Shown here: positions 7,295 to 16,198 of the stretch, one piece after another
Layout: every line of letters starts with the position of its first letter
Numbering within the stretch: position 1 is the first letter of the stretch
Notes under the pieces: generated by a model
Database searches by the model: none
What the model saw: the letters and a program-made list of their open reading frames with translations, nothing else
What the model was told of the DNA's origin: nothing
Source of the DNA: an uncultured Bacteroidota bacterium
GTDB taxonomy: Bacteria; Bacteroidota; Bacteroidia; NS11-12g; UBA9320
Direction of reading: 5' to 3'
Assembly (NCBI GenBank): GCA_913043145.1
Contig: CAJWLP010000015.1
Coordinates: forward strand, 1 to 35,016
DNA length: 35,016 bases
Made by a program: the position numbers and the translations under genes

Positions 7295-8800
7295 TCAGAA
7301 CTGAAAATAAATGAAAGGCTGAATTTCGGCAGATTTCGCCTGATATATAATAAAAATCAGTAAACCGACCCCCGCGACTTGCAGATAAATAGGCATATTA
7401 GAGAAAAAACTCTTTAAGCTCTCCTTAAATCTGTATGGTAATAAATGAATGAAAAAACCAAATACTATGAGAGACATTGGCTTCCAGTAACCTGCAATGC
7501 GGTTAGTTATGCTGCTTACATCAAAATCAAAAAATATTTTATGAATCATAGTGTCAACCGTTTTTAAGTCAATGGCACGAAAATACATCCAACAGAATGC
7601 TACAAAATGAAAAGTAATTAGCATTGATACAAAACTCCAAAGGAAATTCTTTCTTACTGTAATCATACTCGACCCAAACTTATGAATAGCTAGTCCTAAA
7701 CCATGAATGCCCCCCCAAATAATGAATTTTAAAGCTGCTCCGTGCCACAATCCACCCAGTAACATAGTAATTAAAAGGTTTGTGTAGGTCCTAACTTTAC
7801 CCTTTCGATTACCCCCGATAGAAATGTATAAATAGTCACGAAGCCATGTAGAGAGTGAAATATGCCATCTTCGCCAAAACTCTGTAATGCTTTTAGATTT
7901 ATATGGACTATTAAAATTAATTGGTAGTTTGAACCCTAACAAGGCAGCAATCCCTATGGCCATATCCGAGTATCCTGAAAAATCACAATAAATTTGAATA
8001 GCGTATCCATAAACAGCAACTAAATTTAGAAATCCACTGTAAATCTCTGGGGCATCAAATACTCGATCAACAAAATTAACACTGATATAATCACTAATGA
8101 CCACCTTCTTTACTAAGCCAGTTGCAATAAGAAAAACTGCATTTCCAAAACCTCTTCTACTTAAAAAATACGGTTTATTGATTTGTGGAAGAAAATCAAT
8201 AGCCCTGACGATAGGGCCTGCAACTAGCTGGGGAAAAAACGAAACAAAAAAAGCAAAATCAAGAAGTCGATTACATGGTTTTATTTTATCCCTGTAAATA
8301 TCTATACTATAGCTAAGCGTTTGAAATGTATAAAACGAAATACCTACTGGTAAAATGATTTCTGTGATGTTATACTCAGATTGAAACAGGTCGTTAGAAA
8401 ACATCGCCACAAAATTCAAAGCTTGAAATTCTGAACCAGCTATAGAATTTATGGTATCTACAATAAAATAGGAATACTTAAAATAAAAAAGTAGCCCCAG
8501 GTTTGTTAGAATGCTTAAAAATAAAAAAAATCGCTTTCGCCACCCATCACTATTGAATATTTTGAAACCAAATATGTAATCAAAAATGATGCTAACCAGA
8601 AGCAAAACAAAATAAAAACCGCTGCATTTATAGTAAAAAAATAAACTAAAAGCCAAGAGGTAACTATTCCTAATTCTGTTATGTTTATGAATTAATGCAA
8701 AAAATCCAAACATGACAGTAAATAGCATCAAAAAAAGATATTGACTAAATAAAAGTGGTTGATCTGATGAAAATCTAACGATGTTATCGAAACTAATCAT
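7295..8800 (-). CDS. MBOAT-family O-acyltransferase (AlgI/PatA-like)
   Basis: An inner-membrane protein of 501 residues with about ten to twelve hydrophobic segments, thought to move acyl groups, usually acetyl, across the membrane to modify a polysaccharide. Family hallmarks are the long PVGISFYTFQ segment (151-160), FFPQLVAGPIVR (188-199), YCDFSGYSDMAIG (271-283), FWRRWHISLSTWLRDYLY (309-324, H313) and LLGGLWHGA (348-356, with the putative catalytic H353). Its start overlaps the stop of the SGNH hydrolase gene by four bases. The pairing of an MBOAT channel with a periplasmic SGNH enzyme is the classic two-part acetylation machine (PatA/PatB, AlgI with AlgJ/AlgX). The precursor genes upstream favour a mannose-containing surface polysaccharide as acceptor. 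Peptidoglycan is the alternative. Confidence 0.94.
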   Translation of the reverse strand: MISFDNIVRFSSDQPLLFSQYLFLMLFTVMFGFFALIHKHNRIRNSYLLAFSLFFYYKCSGFYFVLLLVSIIFDYIFGFKIFNSDGWRKRFFLFLSILTNLGLLFYFKYSYFIVDTINSIAGSEFQALNFVAMFSNDLFQSEYNITEIILPVGISFYTFQTLSYSIDIYRDKIKPCNRLLDFAFFVSFFPQLVAGPIVRAIDFLPQINKPYFLSRRGFGNAVFLIATGLVKKVVISDYISVNFVDRVFDAPEIYSGFLNLVAVYGYAIQIYCDFSGYSDMAIGIAALLGFKLPINFNSPYKSKSITEFWRRWHISLSTWLRDYLYISIGGNRKGKVRTYTNLLITMLLGGLWHGAALKFIIWGGIHGLGLAIHKFGSSMITVRKNFLWSFVSMLITFHFVAFCWMYFRAIDLKTVDTMIHKIFFDFDVSSITNRIAGYWKPMSLIVFGFFIHLLPYRFKESLKSFFSNMPIYLQVAGVGLLIFIIYQAKSAEIQPFIYFQF

Positions 8801-9948
8801 AATTTAAAATCACTTTCATAATGATACATCAATGCTTCATAGAGTAATTTGCCCTGCATTTCATAACCCTCTTTTGTGAAATGGATTAAATCTTTTCGAG
8901 CCAAAGATTTTTTTTGCCACTCTAAGATAGAGTTTTTACCTCCCATGACTTTGTATAAATCCCATAAAGCAACATTTTCTTCATCGGCTATTTCATATAA
9001 AATTTTACAAAGTTTTTCAATGTTTTTATTTGAATATCTACGTTTAAAAAAATGATCAGAAGGTGTTGTAATCAAAATTGAAATACTTGAATCTTGATTT
9101 TTAATTCGTTGAATCATTTTTTTAAAGTCTTCTTTCACACAAACTGAACAAAATCTGCTTGGATAAGTATAGCTATCATTTGTCCCAAAACTAATAATGG
9201 TTAGTTTGGCATTTAGGTCTGTAATTTGTGTTTGAAAATCTGAACTTCTTAGGTATTGAGAAGCCGTTGCTCCATTCACGCCAGTAGAATGATATAAAAC
9301 ACCGCTTGAATCATTTTTTAAAATAATACCCTGTATATCAGGCTGAACATTAGAGGAATGGGTCGATCTAAATTTAATTTGACTTAATGGCTTTTTTGAT
9401 TGGATAAATGTATAATTACTATTCCTGTTCCATGTTATATCATTGGAATCTATTACTGGTAATAGCGTCCCAAATTCATCAAAAATTGTAATTTTTTTAA
9501 ATGTTGAATTCCCTTCTTCTAACACATTGATAGATAATTCGGCATTAGGCAAGGGGGATACTGAGTAACCCACTAAACCAATTTTATTTGACTCAAAACC
9601 TTTCTTAATCGAACAATACTCCCAATCACCGTCATAACTAAATTGAACATCATTTGGACCATAACTTCCAGCTATTTTATACGGAAAAACTACCCCCCTA
9701 CCCGCGTTACCAAAATTATTTTGTAATAACGTACGAACCTTTCCTGTCAAATAATTAGCTTGGATGTGAGAGTCTCCAATATGAACTATAGAAACCACTT
9801 TGTTTTGAGATTTAATTTGAGCTAACTCCTCAAAAAATTGTTGCAATGACTTAGCATTAACTATTCGATTTTGATTTTCTGGGAGATCTATATATTCTGT
9901 GAATGATATGGTAAAAAATAAAATTGATAGAAAGTAATTTATCATCAA
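8797..9948 (-). CDS. SGNH/GDSL-family hydrolase or O-acetyltransferase, exported
   Basis: A 383-residue protein with an N-terminal hydrophobic signal or anchor (about 3-18), so it acts in the periplasm or at the surface. Block I is HIGDSH (56-61) with nucleophile S60. Block III is SFGTND, carrying the oxyanion-hole Asn. The catalytic pair is D353-x-x-H356 (DLIHF). A middle domain of about 150 beta-rich residues is inserted between blocks I and III, as in AlgX-like and other carbohydrate-acting members. It is translationally coupled both ways, overlapping manC and the MBOAT gene by four bases each. This fits a transferase that receives acyl groups from the MBOAT protein. Deacetylation is possible on sequence alone. 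Confidence 0.92.
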   Translation of the reverse strand: MMINYFLSILFFTISFTEYIDLPENQNRIVNAKSLQQFFEELAQIKSQNKVVSIVHIGDSHIQANYLTGKVRTLLQNNFGNAGRGVVFPYKIAGSYGPNDVQFSYDGDWEYCSIKKGFESNKIGLVGYSVSPLPNAELSINVLEEGNSTFKKITIFDEFGTLLPVIDSNDITWNRNSNYTFIQSKKPLSQIKFRSTHSSNVQPDIQGIILKNDSSGVLYHSTGVNGATASQYLRSSDFQTQITDLNAKLTIISFGTNDSYTYPSRFCSVCVKEDFKKMIQRIKNQDSSISILITTPSDHFFKRRYSNKNIEKLCKILYEIADEENVALWDLYKVMGGKNSILEWQKKSLARKDLIHFTKEGYEMQGKLLYEALMYHYESDFKL

Positions 9949-11030
9949 TTGTACTTGCCGTTATATTGCTTTCTAATATCTCCAACTAACTTCTTAACTT
10001 CTTGCTCTTGATCTTTCTTGCATATTAAAAGAGCATCATCTGTATCTACAACAAAATATCCATCTAAATCTTTAATTACCACCAACTTTTCTTTTTCAGA
10101 AACAATTAGATTATTAGTCGCATCAATAGCAAGAAGATTGACATTTAAAACCGTATTGGAATCCACCCCTTGAAGGCTTTCATGAACACTTTTCCATGTT
10201 CCTAAATCACTCCAGCTAAACTCTGATGGCAAAACATATACATTTTCGGCTTTTTCTAATATGCCATTATCAATAGAAATACTTGGTATAGAAGAATAAA
10301 TGCGATCAATGTGCTTTTTTTCTAGAACGGTATTATATGCTCCTTTTACCTCTGAGAAACTCAAATTTAGTTCCGGTAAAAAATTATTTAAAGCCTTTAA
10401 AATAGTTGGAATACTCCAAATAAACATCCCACTATTCCATAAAAAATCACCGCTTTCTAAAAATTTCTCAGCTAACTCTAGTGGAGGTTTTTCTGTAAAG
10501 GTTTTTACCTTATTAATGCCTTCTGATGTCTCATCAGGCTCAAACTGAATATATCCATAACCTGTATCTGGCCTATGTGGCTTAATACCAAGTGTAACTA
10601 AAGCATCATTGTTTTTTGCATAATTATAAGCTTTGAAAATTTGATTATTGAATGCGTTAGTATCTTGAATTAAATGATCACTCGGAGCAACAATAAGAAC
10701 ACCTTCATTTGATAGCTCTGAAATTTTATTAGCTGCATAAGCTGCACATGCAGCTGTATTCTTACCTAATGGCTCCCCAAGTATTTGATTATCAGTAACT
10801 AAAGGTAATTGTTCTTTGACTAAATCAAGATAATTTTGATTTGTAATAATGAAGATATTTTCCTGAGGTACGAGGTTCAGAAATCGATTATATGCATCCT
10901 GAATTAACGTACTTCCGGTACCTAATATATCGACAAATTGCTTAGGTCGTGATTCTCTACTAACTGGCCAAAACCGTGTTCCAATACCCCCGGCTAAAAT
11001 TATCGCATATGTATCTTTTAATATTTTCAT
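9945..11030 (-). CDS. manC: Mannose-1-phosphate guanylyltransferase
   Basis: Makes GDP-mannose from GTP and mannose 1-phosphate in the cytoplasm, the donor for mannose and the precursor of GDP-fucose. The nucleotidyltransferase signature ILAGGIGTRFWPVSR is at residues 11-25, with RPKQF at 28-32. LGIKPHRPDTGYGYIQ, FTEKPP and FLWNSGMFIW follow in the expected order. At 361 residues it has only the transferase domain, with no phosphomannose isomerase cupin fused to the C-terminus. Both ends overlap neighbours by four bases, within the kdsD-manC-SGNH-MBOAT unit. Confidence 0.95.
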   Translation of the reverse strand: MKILKDTYAIILAGGIGTRFWPVSRESRPKQFVDILGTGSTLIQDAYNRFLNLVPQENIFIITNQNYLDLVKEQLPLVTDNQILGEPLGKNTAACAAYAANKISELSNEGVLIVAPSDHLIQDTNAFNNQIFKAYNYAKNNDALVTLGIKPHRPDTGYGYIQFEPDETSEGINKVKTFTEKPPLELAEKFLESGDFLWNSGMFIWSIPTILKALNNFLPELNLSFSEVKGAYNTVLEKKHIDRIYSSIPSISIDNGILEKAENVYVLPSEFSWSDLGTWKSVHESLQGVDSNTVLNVNLLAIDATNNLIVSEKEKLVVIKDLDGYFVVDTDDALLICKKDQEQEVKKLVGDIRKQYNGKYN

Positions 11031-12013
11031 AAAATTCCCTCTCTTATCAAATCTTGAACATGAACCATGCCCAATGGTTCGTTTTCTTTAGATAAAACAA
11101 TGTGATTAATCTTATTTTCTTTCAAAAAACCAACACCTTGAATCGCTAATTCATCTGCACTCATAGTTTTAGGATTAGGCGTCATAATTTCATGAGCTTT
11201 AAAGTGTTTTCCTAAAAGAGCATTTGAGGTCACATCTGAACCTCTCGTTAACATTCTTCTTAAATCTCCATCTGTGATAATTCCTGCAATTTTTGAATTA
11301 GACAACACAAGAACTGCTCCCATTCTTCCTTCTGTCATTGCAACAATACACTGGGGCAATGCATCCATATGATCAACTACTGGCAATGAATTTTTACTTG
11401 CAATATCTCCCAATGTTAAATAGAGCTTTTTACCCAATGATCCACCTGGGTGATACTTTGCAAAATCTTCAGACTTAAAGTTTCGGCATTTAATTAGGGC
11501 CACGGCCAAAGCATCGCCCATCGCCATTTGAACAATCGTACTGGTGGTTGGAGCAAGATTGTTTGGACAAGCTTCTGCATCAACCGTTGTATCAAGTAAA
11601 AAATCACAATTTTTTGCTAAAAATGAATCTAAATTTCCAGTCATACCAACTAATTTGTTCCCCGCATTTGATATCAATGGAACAAGTGCAACAATCTCAG
11701 GGCTATTTCCACTCTTTGAAATACAGATTACAATATCATGATTTTGAATCATTCCTAGGTCGCCATGTATAGCATCGGCGGCATGCATGAACAAAGCAGG
11801 TGTGCCTGTGCTATTAAATGTGGCAACCATTTTCTGACCAATAATGGCACTTTTTCCAATACCAGTCACGACAACTCTTCCTTCAGAAGAAAGTAGTTTA
11901 GTGACTACATTTGAAAAATGATCGTCGAGTAAATTGCTCAATTTTTCGAGGCTTTTACTTTCTAACAATATGGTATCTTTACCAATTTTGAGAATATCTT
12001 TCGATTCCTTCAT
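11027..12013 (-). CDS. kdsD: KpsF/GutQ-type arabinose-5-phosphate isomerase
   Basis: Interconverts ribulose 5-phosphate and arabinose 5-phosphate, the first step to KDO for lipopolysaccharide or capsule. The 328 residues hold a sugar isomerase (SIS) domain at about 45-175, with VTGIGKSAIIGQK (49-61), HAADAIHGDLGM (77-88) and ISKSGNSPE (98-106). A CBS-domain pair follows at about 205-328. This is the family's usual length and layout. It is the first gene of the four-gene unit and is divergent from recQ across 94 bases. The other KDO genes (kdsA, kdsB, kdsC) are not in the window. Confidence 0.94.
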   Translation of the reverse strand: MKESKDILKIGKDTILLESKSLEKLSNLLDDHFSNVVTKLLSSEGRVVVTGIGKSAIIGQKMVATFNSTGTPALFMHAADAIHGDLGMIQNHDIVICISKSGNSPEIVALVPLISNAGNKLVGMTGNLDSFLAKNCDFLLDTTVDAEACPNNLAPTTSTIVQMAMGDALAVALIKCRNFKSEDFAKYHPGGSLGKKLYLTLGDIASKNSLPVVDHMDALPQCIVAMTEGRMGAVLVLSNSKIAGIITDGDLRRMLTRGSDVTSNALLGKHFKAHEIMTPNPKTMSADELAIQGVGFLKENKINHIVLSKENEPLGMVHVQDLIREGIL

Positions 12014-12107
12014 GTAATTTGATGCAAATTAAAAAATTATTTCTGCAAGTGATACAAAGTGTATTATATTAGTGTTTAAATTCGTTGGATATTCGTAAAA
12101 TAAAATA

Positions 12108-14300
12108 ATGACTACAGAAGTTTTGGATTTAAAGGCCAGCCTCAAAGAGTTTTTTGGATTTGATTCGTTCAAAGGAATGCAAGAACAAGTTATATCCACA
12201 ATACTCAAAGGAAACGATTGTTTTGTCATTATGCCAACAGGAGCTGGAAAATCTCTTTGCTATCAGCTACCTGCATTAATCAGCAACGGTACAGCCGTAA
12301 TTATATCTCCTCTAATCGCTTTAATGAAAAATCAAGTTGATGCTATCAGGGGTTTTGGTGAAAATGATTCTATTGCTCATTTTTTGAATTCATCTCTGAC
12401 AAAAACACAAACTGAAAGAGTAAAAAGAGATGTTTCAGAAGGTCGCACAAAAATGCTCTACGTTGCTCCAGAAACATTGAAAAAAGATGAAACTATCGAC
12501 TTCCTTCGATCAGTAAAGTTAAGTTTTGTTGCAGTAGATGAAGCTCATTGTATTTCTGAGTGGGGTCATGACTTTAGACCTGAATACCGAAGAATAAAAC
12601 AGATAGTAAAAGAAATTGATGATGTACCTATGGTGGCACTTACAGCAACAGCTACTCCCAAGGTGCAATTGGATATTCAAAAAACATTGAATATGCTCGA
12701 TGCTCAAGTTTTTAAATCATCATTTAATAGAGCTAACCTTTATTATGAGGTTTTACCCAAAGGGAGTAAAGCACAAACCATGAAAGACCTAATCTCTTTT
12801 ATCAATAAAAGAAAGGGTAAAAGTGGAATTGTATACTGCCTGAGTAGAAAGAAAACAGAAGAGGTGGCTGAGATACTTCAAGCAAATGGCATAAACGCTC
12901 TTCCTTATCATGCTGGGTTAGACGCTAAAACTAGAGCGGGTAATCAAGATAAATTTCTAATGGAAGATGCTGATGTAATTTGTGCCACAATCGCATTTGG
13001 TATGGGCATTGATAAACCTGATGTTCGCTTCGTAATCCATTACGATGTTCCGAAATCATTAGAAGGCTACTATCAAGAAACAGGACGAGCAGGTCGAGAC
13101 GGTATGGAGGGTGATTGTGTTCTTTTCTATAATCCAAAAGACACAGAAAAGTTAGAAAAATTTCTAAAAGACAAACCCGTAGCAGAACGAGAAATTGGCA
13201 CTCAGTTAATTTCTGAAATGGCCTTCTTTGCTGAATCTTCACAATGTCGCAGAAAATCATTACTTCATTATTTTGGTGAAAACTTTGACACTGAAAAATG
13301 TGACAAAATGTGTGACAATTGCAGAAATCCAAGAGAAACTGAAGAAGCTACCAATTCTCTAGTTGCTGCACTTAAAACTATCCAGTTCACTGATGGAAAA
13401 GTAGGGTTAAAACATATCATCAATATCCTTATGGGCAAAGCCTCGCCCGAGGTGAAAGCATACAAACACAATCACCACGAATTATTTGGCTTTGGTAAAG
13501 AAAAAAATGAAAATTATTGGAAAACCCTGATTAGATATGGACAAATCAACAATCTAATTATCAAAAATATTGAATTGTATGGGCTTCTTTCAATAAGTAA
13601 AGACGGCTTGAATTATTTAACAAAGCCAACAAGTGTTCAGATTGCCCTAGACAAGGAATATGATGCCATAAGTGATGCTGATTTTGAGTCTATTCAAATA
13701 GAAGCTGTTTATGATAAAGTGCTTTATGCAAAGCTGAAGGAACTTCAAAAGGAAGTAGCTAAAGATATGGGACTTCCTCCATATGTGATTTTTCAAGAAA
13801 CATCTTTAGAGGACATGGCGTTCAAATTTCCTATCACCATGGATGAAATGGAAAACATTACTGGTGTGGGTAAAAATAAGGCTAAAAAATTCGGAAAACC
13901 TTTCATTCAGCTGATATCTAATTACGTAGATGAGAATAATATTGAAAGGCCTGACGATTTAGTTTTGAAATCGGTCGTTAATAAAAGTGCTCGTAAAATT
14001 CATATCATTCAAAATATTGATAAAAAGGTTTCAATTGAAGATATTGCTAAAGGTCAAGGGCTTGATTATGAGGAATTAATTGAAGAATTAGAAGCTATCG
14101 TATTTTCCGGAACACAGGTAGACTTACTTTATTACATCGACGAAATCATAGATGAAGAAGGGAGAGACGAGATTTATGATTACTTCAAATCTGATGATTC
14201 TGGAAGTATTGATGCTGCCGTAAATGAATTTGATGGAGAATTCACACATGAAGAAATGAAGATATTTCAAATTCAATTCATGAGTGATGTTGCAAATTAG
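12108..14300 (+). CDS. recQ: ATP-dependent DNA helicase RecQ
   Basis: A 3'-5' DNA helicase for recombination and stalled-fork repair. Over 730 residues it shows a helicase core with Walker A MPTGAGKS (42-49), DEAH (144-147), HFLNSS and TATPK in the first lobe, and QETGRAGRDG in the second. The RecQ zinc site follows (C380, C398, C402, C405), then a winged-helix region and an HRDC domain at about 530-610 (KELQKEVAKDMGLPPYVIF). A further C-terminal extension of about 110 residues is rich in acidic and helical sequence, longer than in E. coli RecQ (609 residues) and common in Bacteroidota. No start alternative is needed, because DLKASLKEFFGFDSFKG lies at the right distance from the ATG. Confidence 0.97.
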   Translation: MTTEVLDLKASLKEFFGFDSFKGMQEQVISTILKGNDCFVIMPTGAGKSLCYQLPALISNGTAVIISPLIALMKNQVDAIRGFGENDSIAHFLNSSLTKTQTERVKRDVSEGRTKMLYVAPETLKKDETIDFLRSVKLSFVAVDEAHCISEWGHDFRPEYRRIKQIVKEIDDVPMVALTATATPKVQLDIQKTLNMLDAQVFKSSFNRANLYYEVLPKGSKAQTMKDLISFINKRKGKSGIVYCLSRKKTEEVAEILQANGINALPYHAGLDAKTRAGNQDKFLMEDADVICATIAFGMGIDKPDVRFVIHYDVPKSLEGYYQETGRAGRDGMEGDCVLFYNPKDTEKLEKFLKDKPVAEREIGTQLISEMAFFAESSQCRRKSLLHYFGENFDTEKCDKMCDNCRNPRETEEATNSLVAALKTIQFTDGKVGLKHIINILMGKASPEVKAYKHNHHELFGFGKEKNENYWKTLIRYGQINNLIIKNIELYGLLSISKDGLNYLTKPTSVQIALDKEYDAISDADFESIQIEAVYDKVLYAKLKELQKEVAKDMGLPPYVIFQETSLEDMAFKFPITMDEMENITGVGKNKAKKFGKPFIQLISNYVDENNIERPDDLVLKSVVNKSARKIHIIQNIDKKVSIEDIAKGQGLDYEELIEELEAIVFSGTQVDLLYYIDEIIDEEGRDEIYDYFKSDDSGSIDAAVNEFDGEFTHEEMKIFQIQFMSDVAN

Positions 14301-14330
14301 AAAAAACAACTATAAATTTGCAGCCCAAAA

Positions 14331-14403
14331 TGGCTGATGGTGTAACTGGCAACACGTCTGTTTTTGGTACAGAAGAGTCCAGGTTCGAGCCCTGGTCGGC
14401 CAA
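14331..14403 (+). tRNA. tRNA-Gln, anticodon UUG
   Basis: A 73-base cloverleaf. The 7-bp acceptor stem pairs TGGCTGA with TCGGCCA (one G-T pair). The D stem is GTGT/ACAC, the anticodon stem TCTGT/ACAGA with a 7-base loop holding TTG at positions 34-36, and the T stem CCAGG/CCTGG with loop TTCGAGC. The discriminator base is A and no CCA is encoded, so CCA must be added by the nucleotidyltransferase. It lies between recQ and prs on the same strand. A 98-codon open frame on the opposite strand here is an artefact of the tRNA. Confidence 0.97.
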
Positions 14404-14412
14404 CTAGATTGT

Positions 14413-14438
14413 GAGAGAAAGAAGTAACTCTTTCTCTC
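14413..14438 (+). other. Perfect 10-bp hairpin after tRNA-Gln, no U-tract
   Basis: An uninterrupted 10-bp stem (14413-14422 with 14429-14438) encloses a 6-base loop, nine bases past the tRNA end. It has no run of T, so it is not a standard intrinsic terminator. It may mark 3' processing of the tRNA precursor, or stabilise or pause a transcript that continues into prs. The remaining 80 bases up to prs show no clear promoter. Confidence 0.5.
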
Positions 14439-14519
14439 CAACCAACATAGTCTAAAGGAATATAGATTCCAATAGTTTATGATAACTACCAAAAAAGTAG
14501 TGAAAGTAAAACAAAGAAT

Positions 14520-15491
14520 ATGCCCTCTTTTATAAATAAAGTAAAGATTTTTGCTGGATCTGGATCCCACTCCATTGCAGAGAAGATTGCAAAAGCTTAC
14601 GGTCAAAACTTAGGTAGCGTTACCTTAAACAGTTTCAGTGATGGGGAGTTTCAGCCATGTATAGATGAAACTGTTCGTGGGTGTGATGTTTTTATCATCC
14701 AATCTACCATGCCCCCTGCTGATAACACCATGGAGCTGCTTATGCTTATTGATGCAGCTAAAAGGGCTTCTGCCCACAAGGTTGTTGCAGTTATTCCATA
14801 CTTTGGTTTGGCAAGACAGGACAGAAAAGACAAACCAAGGGTTCCTATAAGCTCCAAAATGGTTGCAAATATTTTAACCGCAGCTGGAGCTGACCGCGTA
14901 ATGACTATGGACTTACACGCACCACAAATCCAAGGATTTTTTGACATCCCTGTTGATCATCTAGACTCAACAGTCATATTTATACCATACATTAAAAATT
15001 TACCCGCTGAGAATTTATTGCTTGCTGCACCTGATGTAGGAGCAACAAAACGTGTACGTGAATTTGCAAAATTTTTAGGTGTAGAGATGGTCATTTGCGA
15101 TAAGGCAAGAAAACGTGCCAATGAAGTTGCGTCAATGACGATTATTGGTGATGTTAAAGATAAAGATGTTGTTTTAATAGATGATATTTGTGATACAGCA
15201 AATACGCTCTGCAAAGCCGCTGCTTTGATTAAAGATAAAGGAGCAAAATCCGTACGAGCAGTATGTACGCATCCCGTTCTTAGTGGCAAAGCATGTGAAA
15301 ATTTGGAAAACTCCGTATTAGAAGAAATTGTACTTTGTGATACCATCCCAATTAAAAATGGTAATTACAGTAAAATTAAAGTACTTAGCGTTGATAATCT
15401 TTTTGCAAACGCTATAAGAAGTGTCAGTGAATTTGGGTCAATAAGCTCCTTATTTAACATCTCTGACTCCTACCAGAAAGAATTAATTTAA
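14520..15491 (+). CDS. prs: Ribose-phosphate pyrophosphokinase (PRPP synthetase)
   Basis: Makes PRPP from ribose 5-phosphate and ATP, supplying purine, pyrimidine, NAD, His and Trp synthesis. The 323 residues carry FSDGEFQPCIDETVRG (39-54), GLARQDRKDKPR (96-107), DLHAPQIQGFF (131-141) and the PRPP-binding loop DDICDTANTL (221-230). All are conserved in class I enzymes. It is followed after 24 bases by the L25 gene, a pairing common in Bacteroidota, and the two end at the terminator at 16165-16198. Confidence 0.97.
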   Translation: MPSFINKVKIFAGSGSHSIAEKIAKAYGQNLGSVTLNSFSDGEFQPCIDETVRGCDVFIIQSTMPPADNTMELLMLIDAAKRASAHKVVAVIPYFGLARQDRKDKPRVPISSKMVANILTAAGADRVMTMDLHAPQIQGFFDIPVDHLDSTVIFIPYIKNLPAENLLLAAPDVGATKRVREFAKFLGVEMVICDKARKRANEVASMTIIGDVKDKDVVLIDDICDTANTLCKAAALIKDKGAKSVRAVCTHPVLSGKACENLENSVLEEIVLCDTIPIKNGNYSKIKVLSVDNLFANAIRSVSEFGSISSLFNISDSYQKELI

Positions 15492-15515
15492 AATAAGAAT
15501 TTAATATTTAGTAAA

Positions 15516-16145
15516 ATGAAAGTAATCGCATTAAAAGGTGATGTAAGAGACGGATTAGGAAAATCTGCCACCAAAAAAGTGAGAAAAGAAGGGAAAGTAC
15601 CCTGCGTAATTTATGGTAAAAATGAAAATTTAAACTTTTCAGTTTATCAAGCTGACTTTAAGCATTTAGTATATACTCCTAACACTTTCCTTGTTCAGGT
15701 TTCTGTTGGAGGAAATGTAAAGCTTGCTAAAGTTCAAGAATTACAGTTTCATCCTGTATCAGAGGATATTATCCATGCTGATTTTTATGAGGTAGACGAT
15801 AAGAGTCCATTGTCTATATCTGTACCTGTTAAGATTGTAGGAAATTCTCCTGGAGTTATTGCAGGTGGAAAATTGCAACTTAAAATCAAAAAATTAAGTG
15901 TTTCTGGTTTAATCGCAGACCTCCCAGAATTTATCGAGGTTAATATTGACGAACTTGAAATAGGAAAAAGTGTTAAAGTCAAAGACATTCAAGTTGATAA
16001 GCTTCAATTGCTTGATTCAGAAAATAACTCCATTGTCTCGTGTGTTGTAACGCGTGCTGCTAGAAGTGCTGCCGATGGAGAAACCGAGGAAGAAGATGCA
16101 ACTTCAGAAGAAGGAGAAGCTACTGAAGAAAAGACAGAAGAATAA
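15516..16145 (+). CDS. rplY: 50S ribosomal protein L25/general stress protein Ctc
   Basis: Binds 5S rRNA in the large subunit. The 209 residues comprise the L25 N-terminal domain (about 5-90: LKGDVRDGLGKSATKKVR, VPCVIYGK, ELQFHPVSEDIIHADFYEV) and the TL5/Ctc C-terminal beta domain (about 95-182: VPVKIVGNSPGVIAGGKL). A tail of about 25 residues made almost wholly of Glu, Asp, Ser, Thr and Ala follows. The long two-domain form with an acidic tail is usual in Bacteroidota. Start MKVIALKG fits the family. Confidence 0.96.
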   Translation: MKVIALKGDVRDGLGKSATKKVRKEGKVPCVIYGKNENLNFSVYQADFKHLVYTPNTFLVQVSVGGNVKLAKVQELQFHPVSEDIIHADFYEVDDKSPLSISVPVKIVGNSPGVIAGGKLQLKIKKLSVSGLIADLPEFIEVNIDELEIGKSVKVKDIQVDKLQLLDSENNSIVSCVVTRAARSAADGETEEEDATSEEGEATEEKTEE

Positions 16146-16164
16146 ATATACATTAACAATAACT

Positions 16165-16198
16165 AAAAGCCCTTTTTCTATGAAGAAGGGCTTTTTTT
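16165..16198 (+). terminator. Bidirectional intrinsic terminator between rplY and the SDR gene
   Basis: A 14-bp stem with one G-T pair (16165-16178 with 16182-16195) has a 3-base loop and a T run at 16192-16198. It ends the prs-rplY transcript. The A run on the other arm gives a weaker TTTT on the minus strand, so it may also serve the convergent SDR gene. The SDR's stop codon (16178-16180) falls at the loop, and the preceding codons are made from the 3' arm and T run. Confidence 0.93.

Noticed and set aside
12931-13332. A 133-codon minus-strand frame inside recQ, and a similar 141-codon frame inside accC (29043-29468)
   Set aside because: Both are antisense to clearly conserved coding sequence and show Cys/His-rich, low-order translations typical of shadow frames.
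14310-14606. A 98-codon minus-strand reading frame between recQ and prs
   Set aside because: It runs through tRNA-Gln, the hairpin and the start of prs on the opposite strand. The translation has no protein-like pattern.
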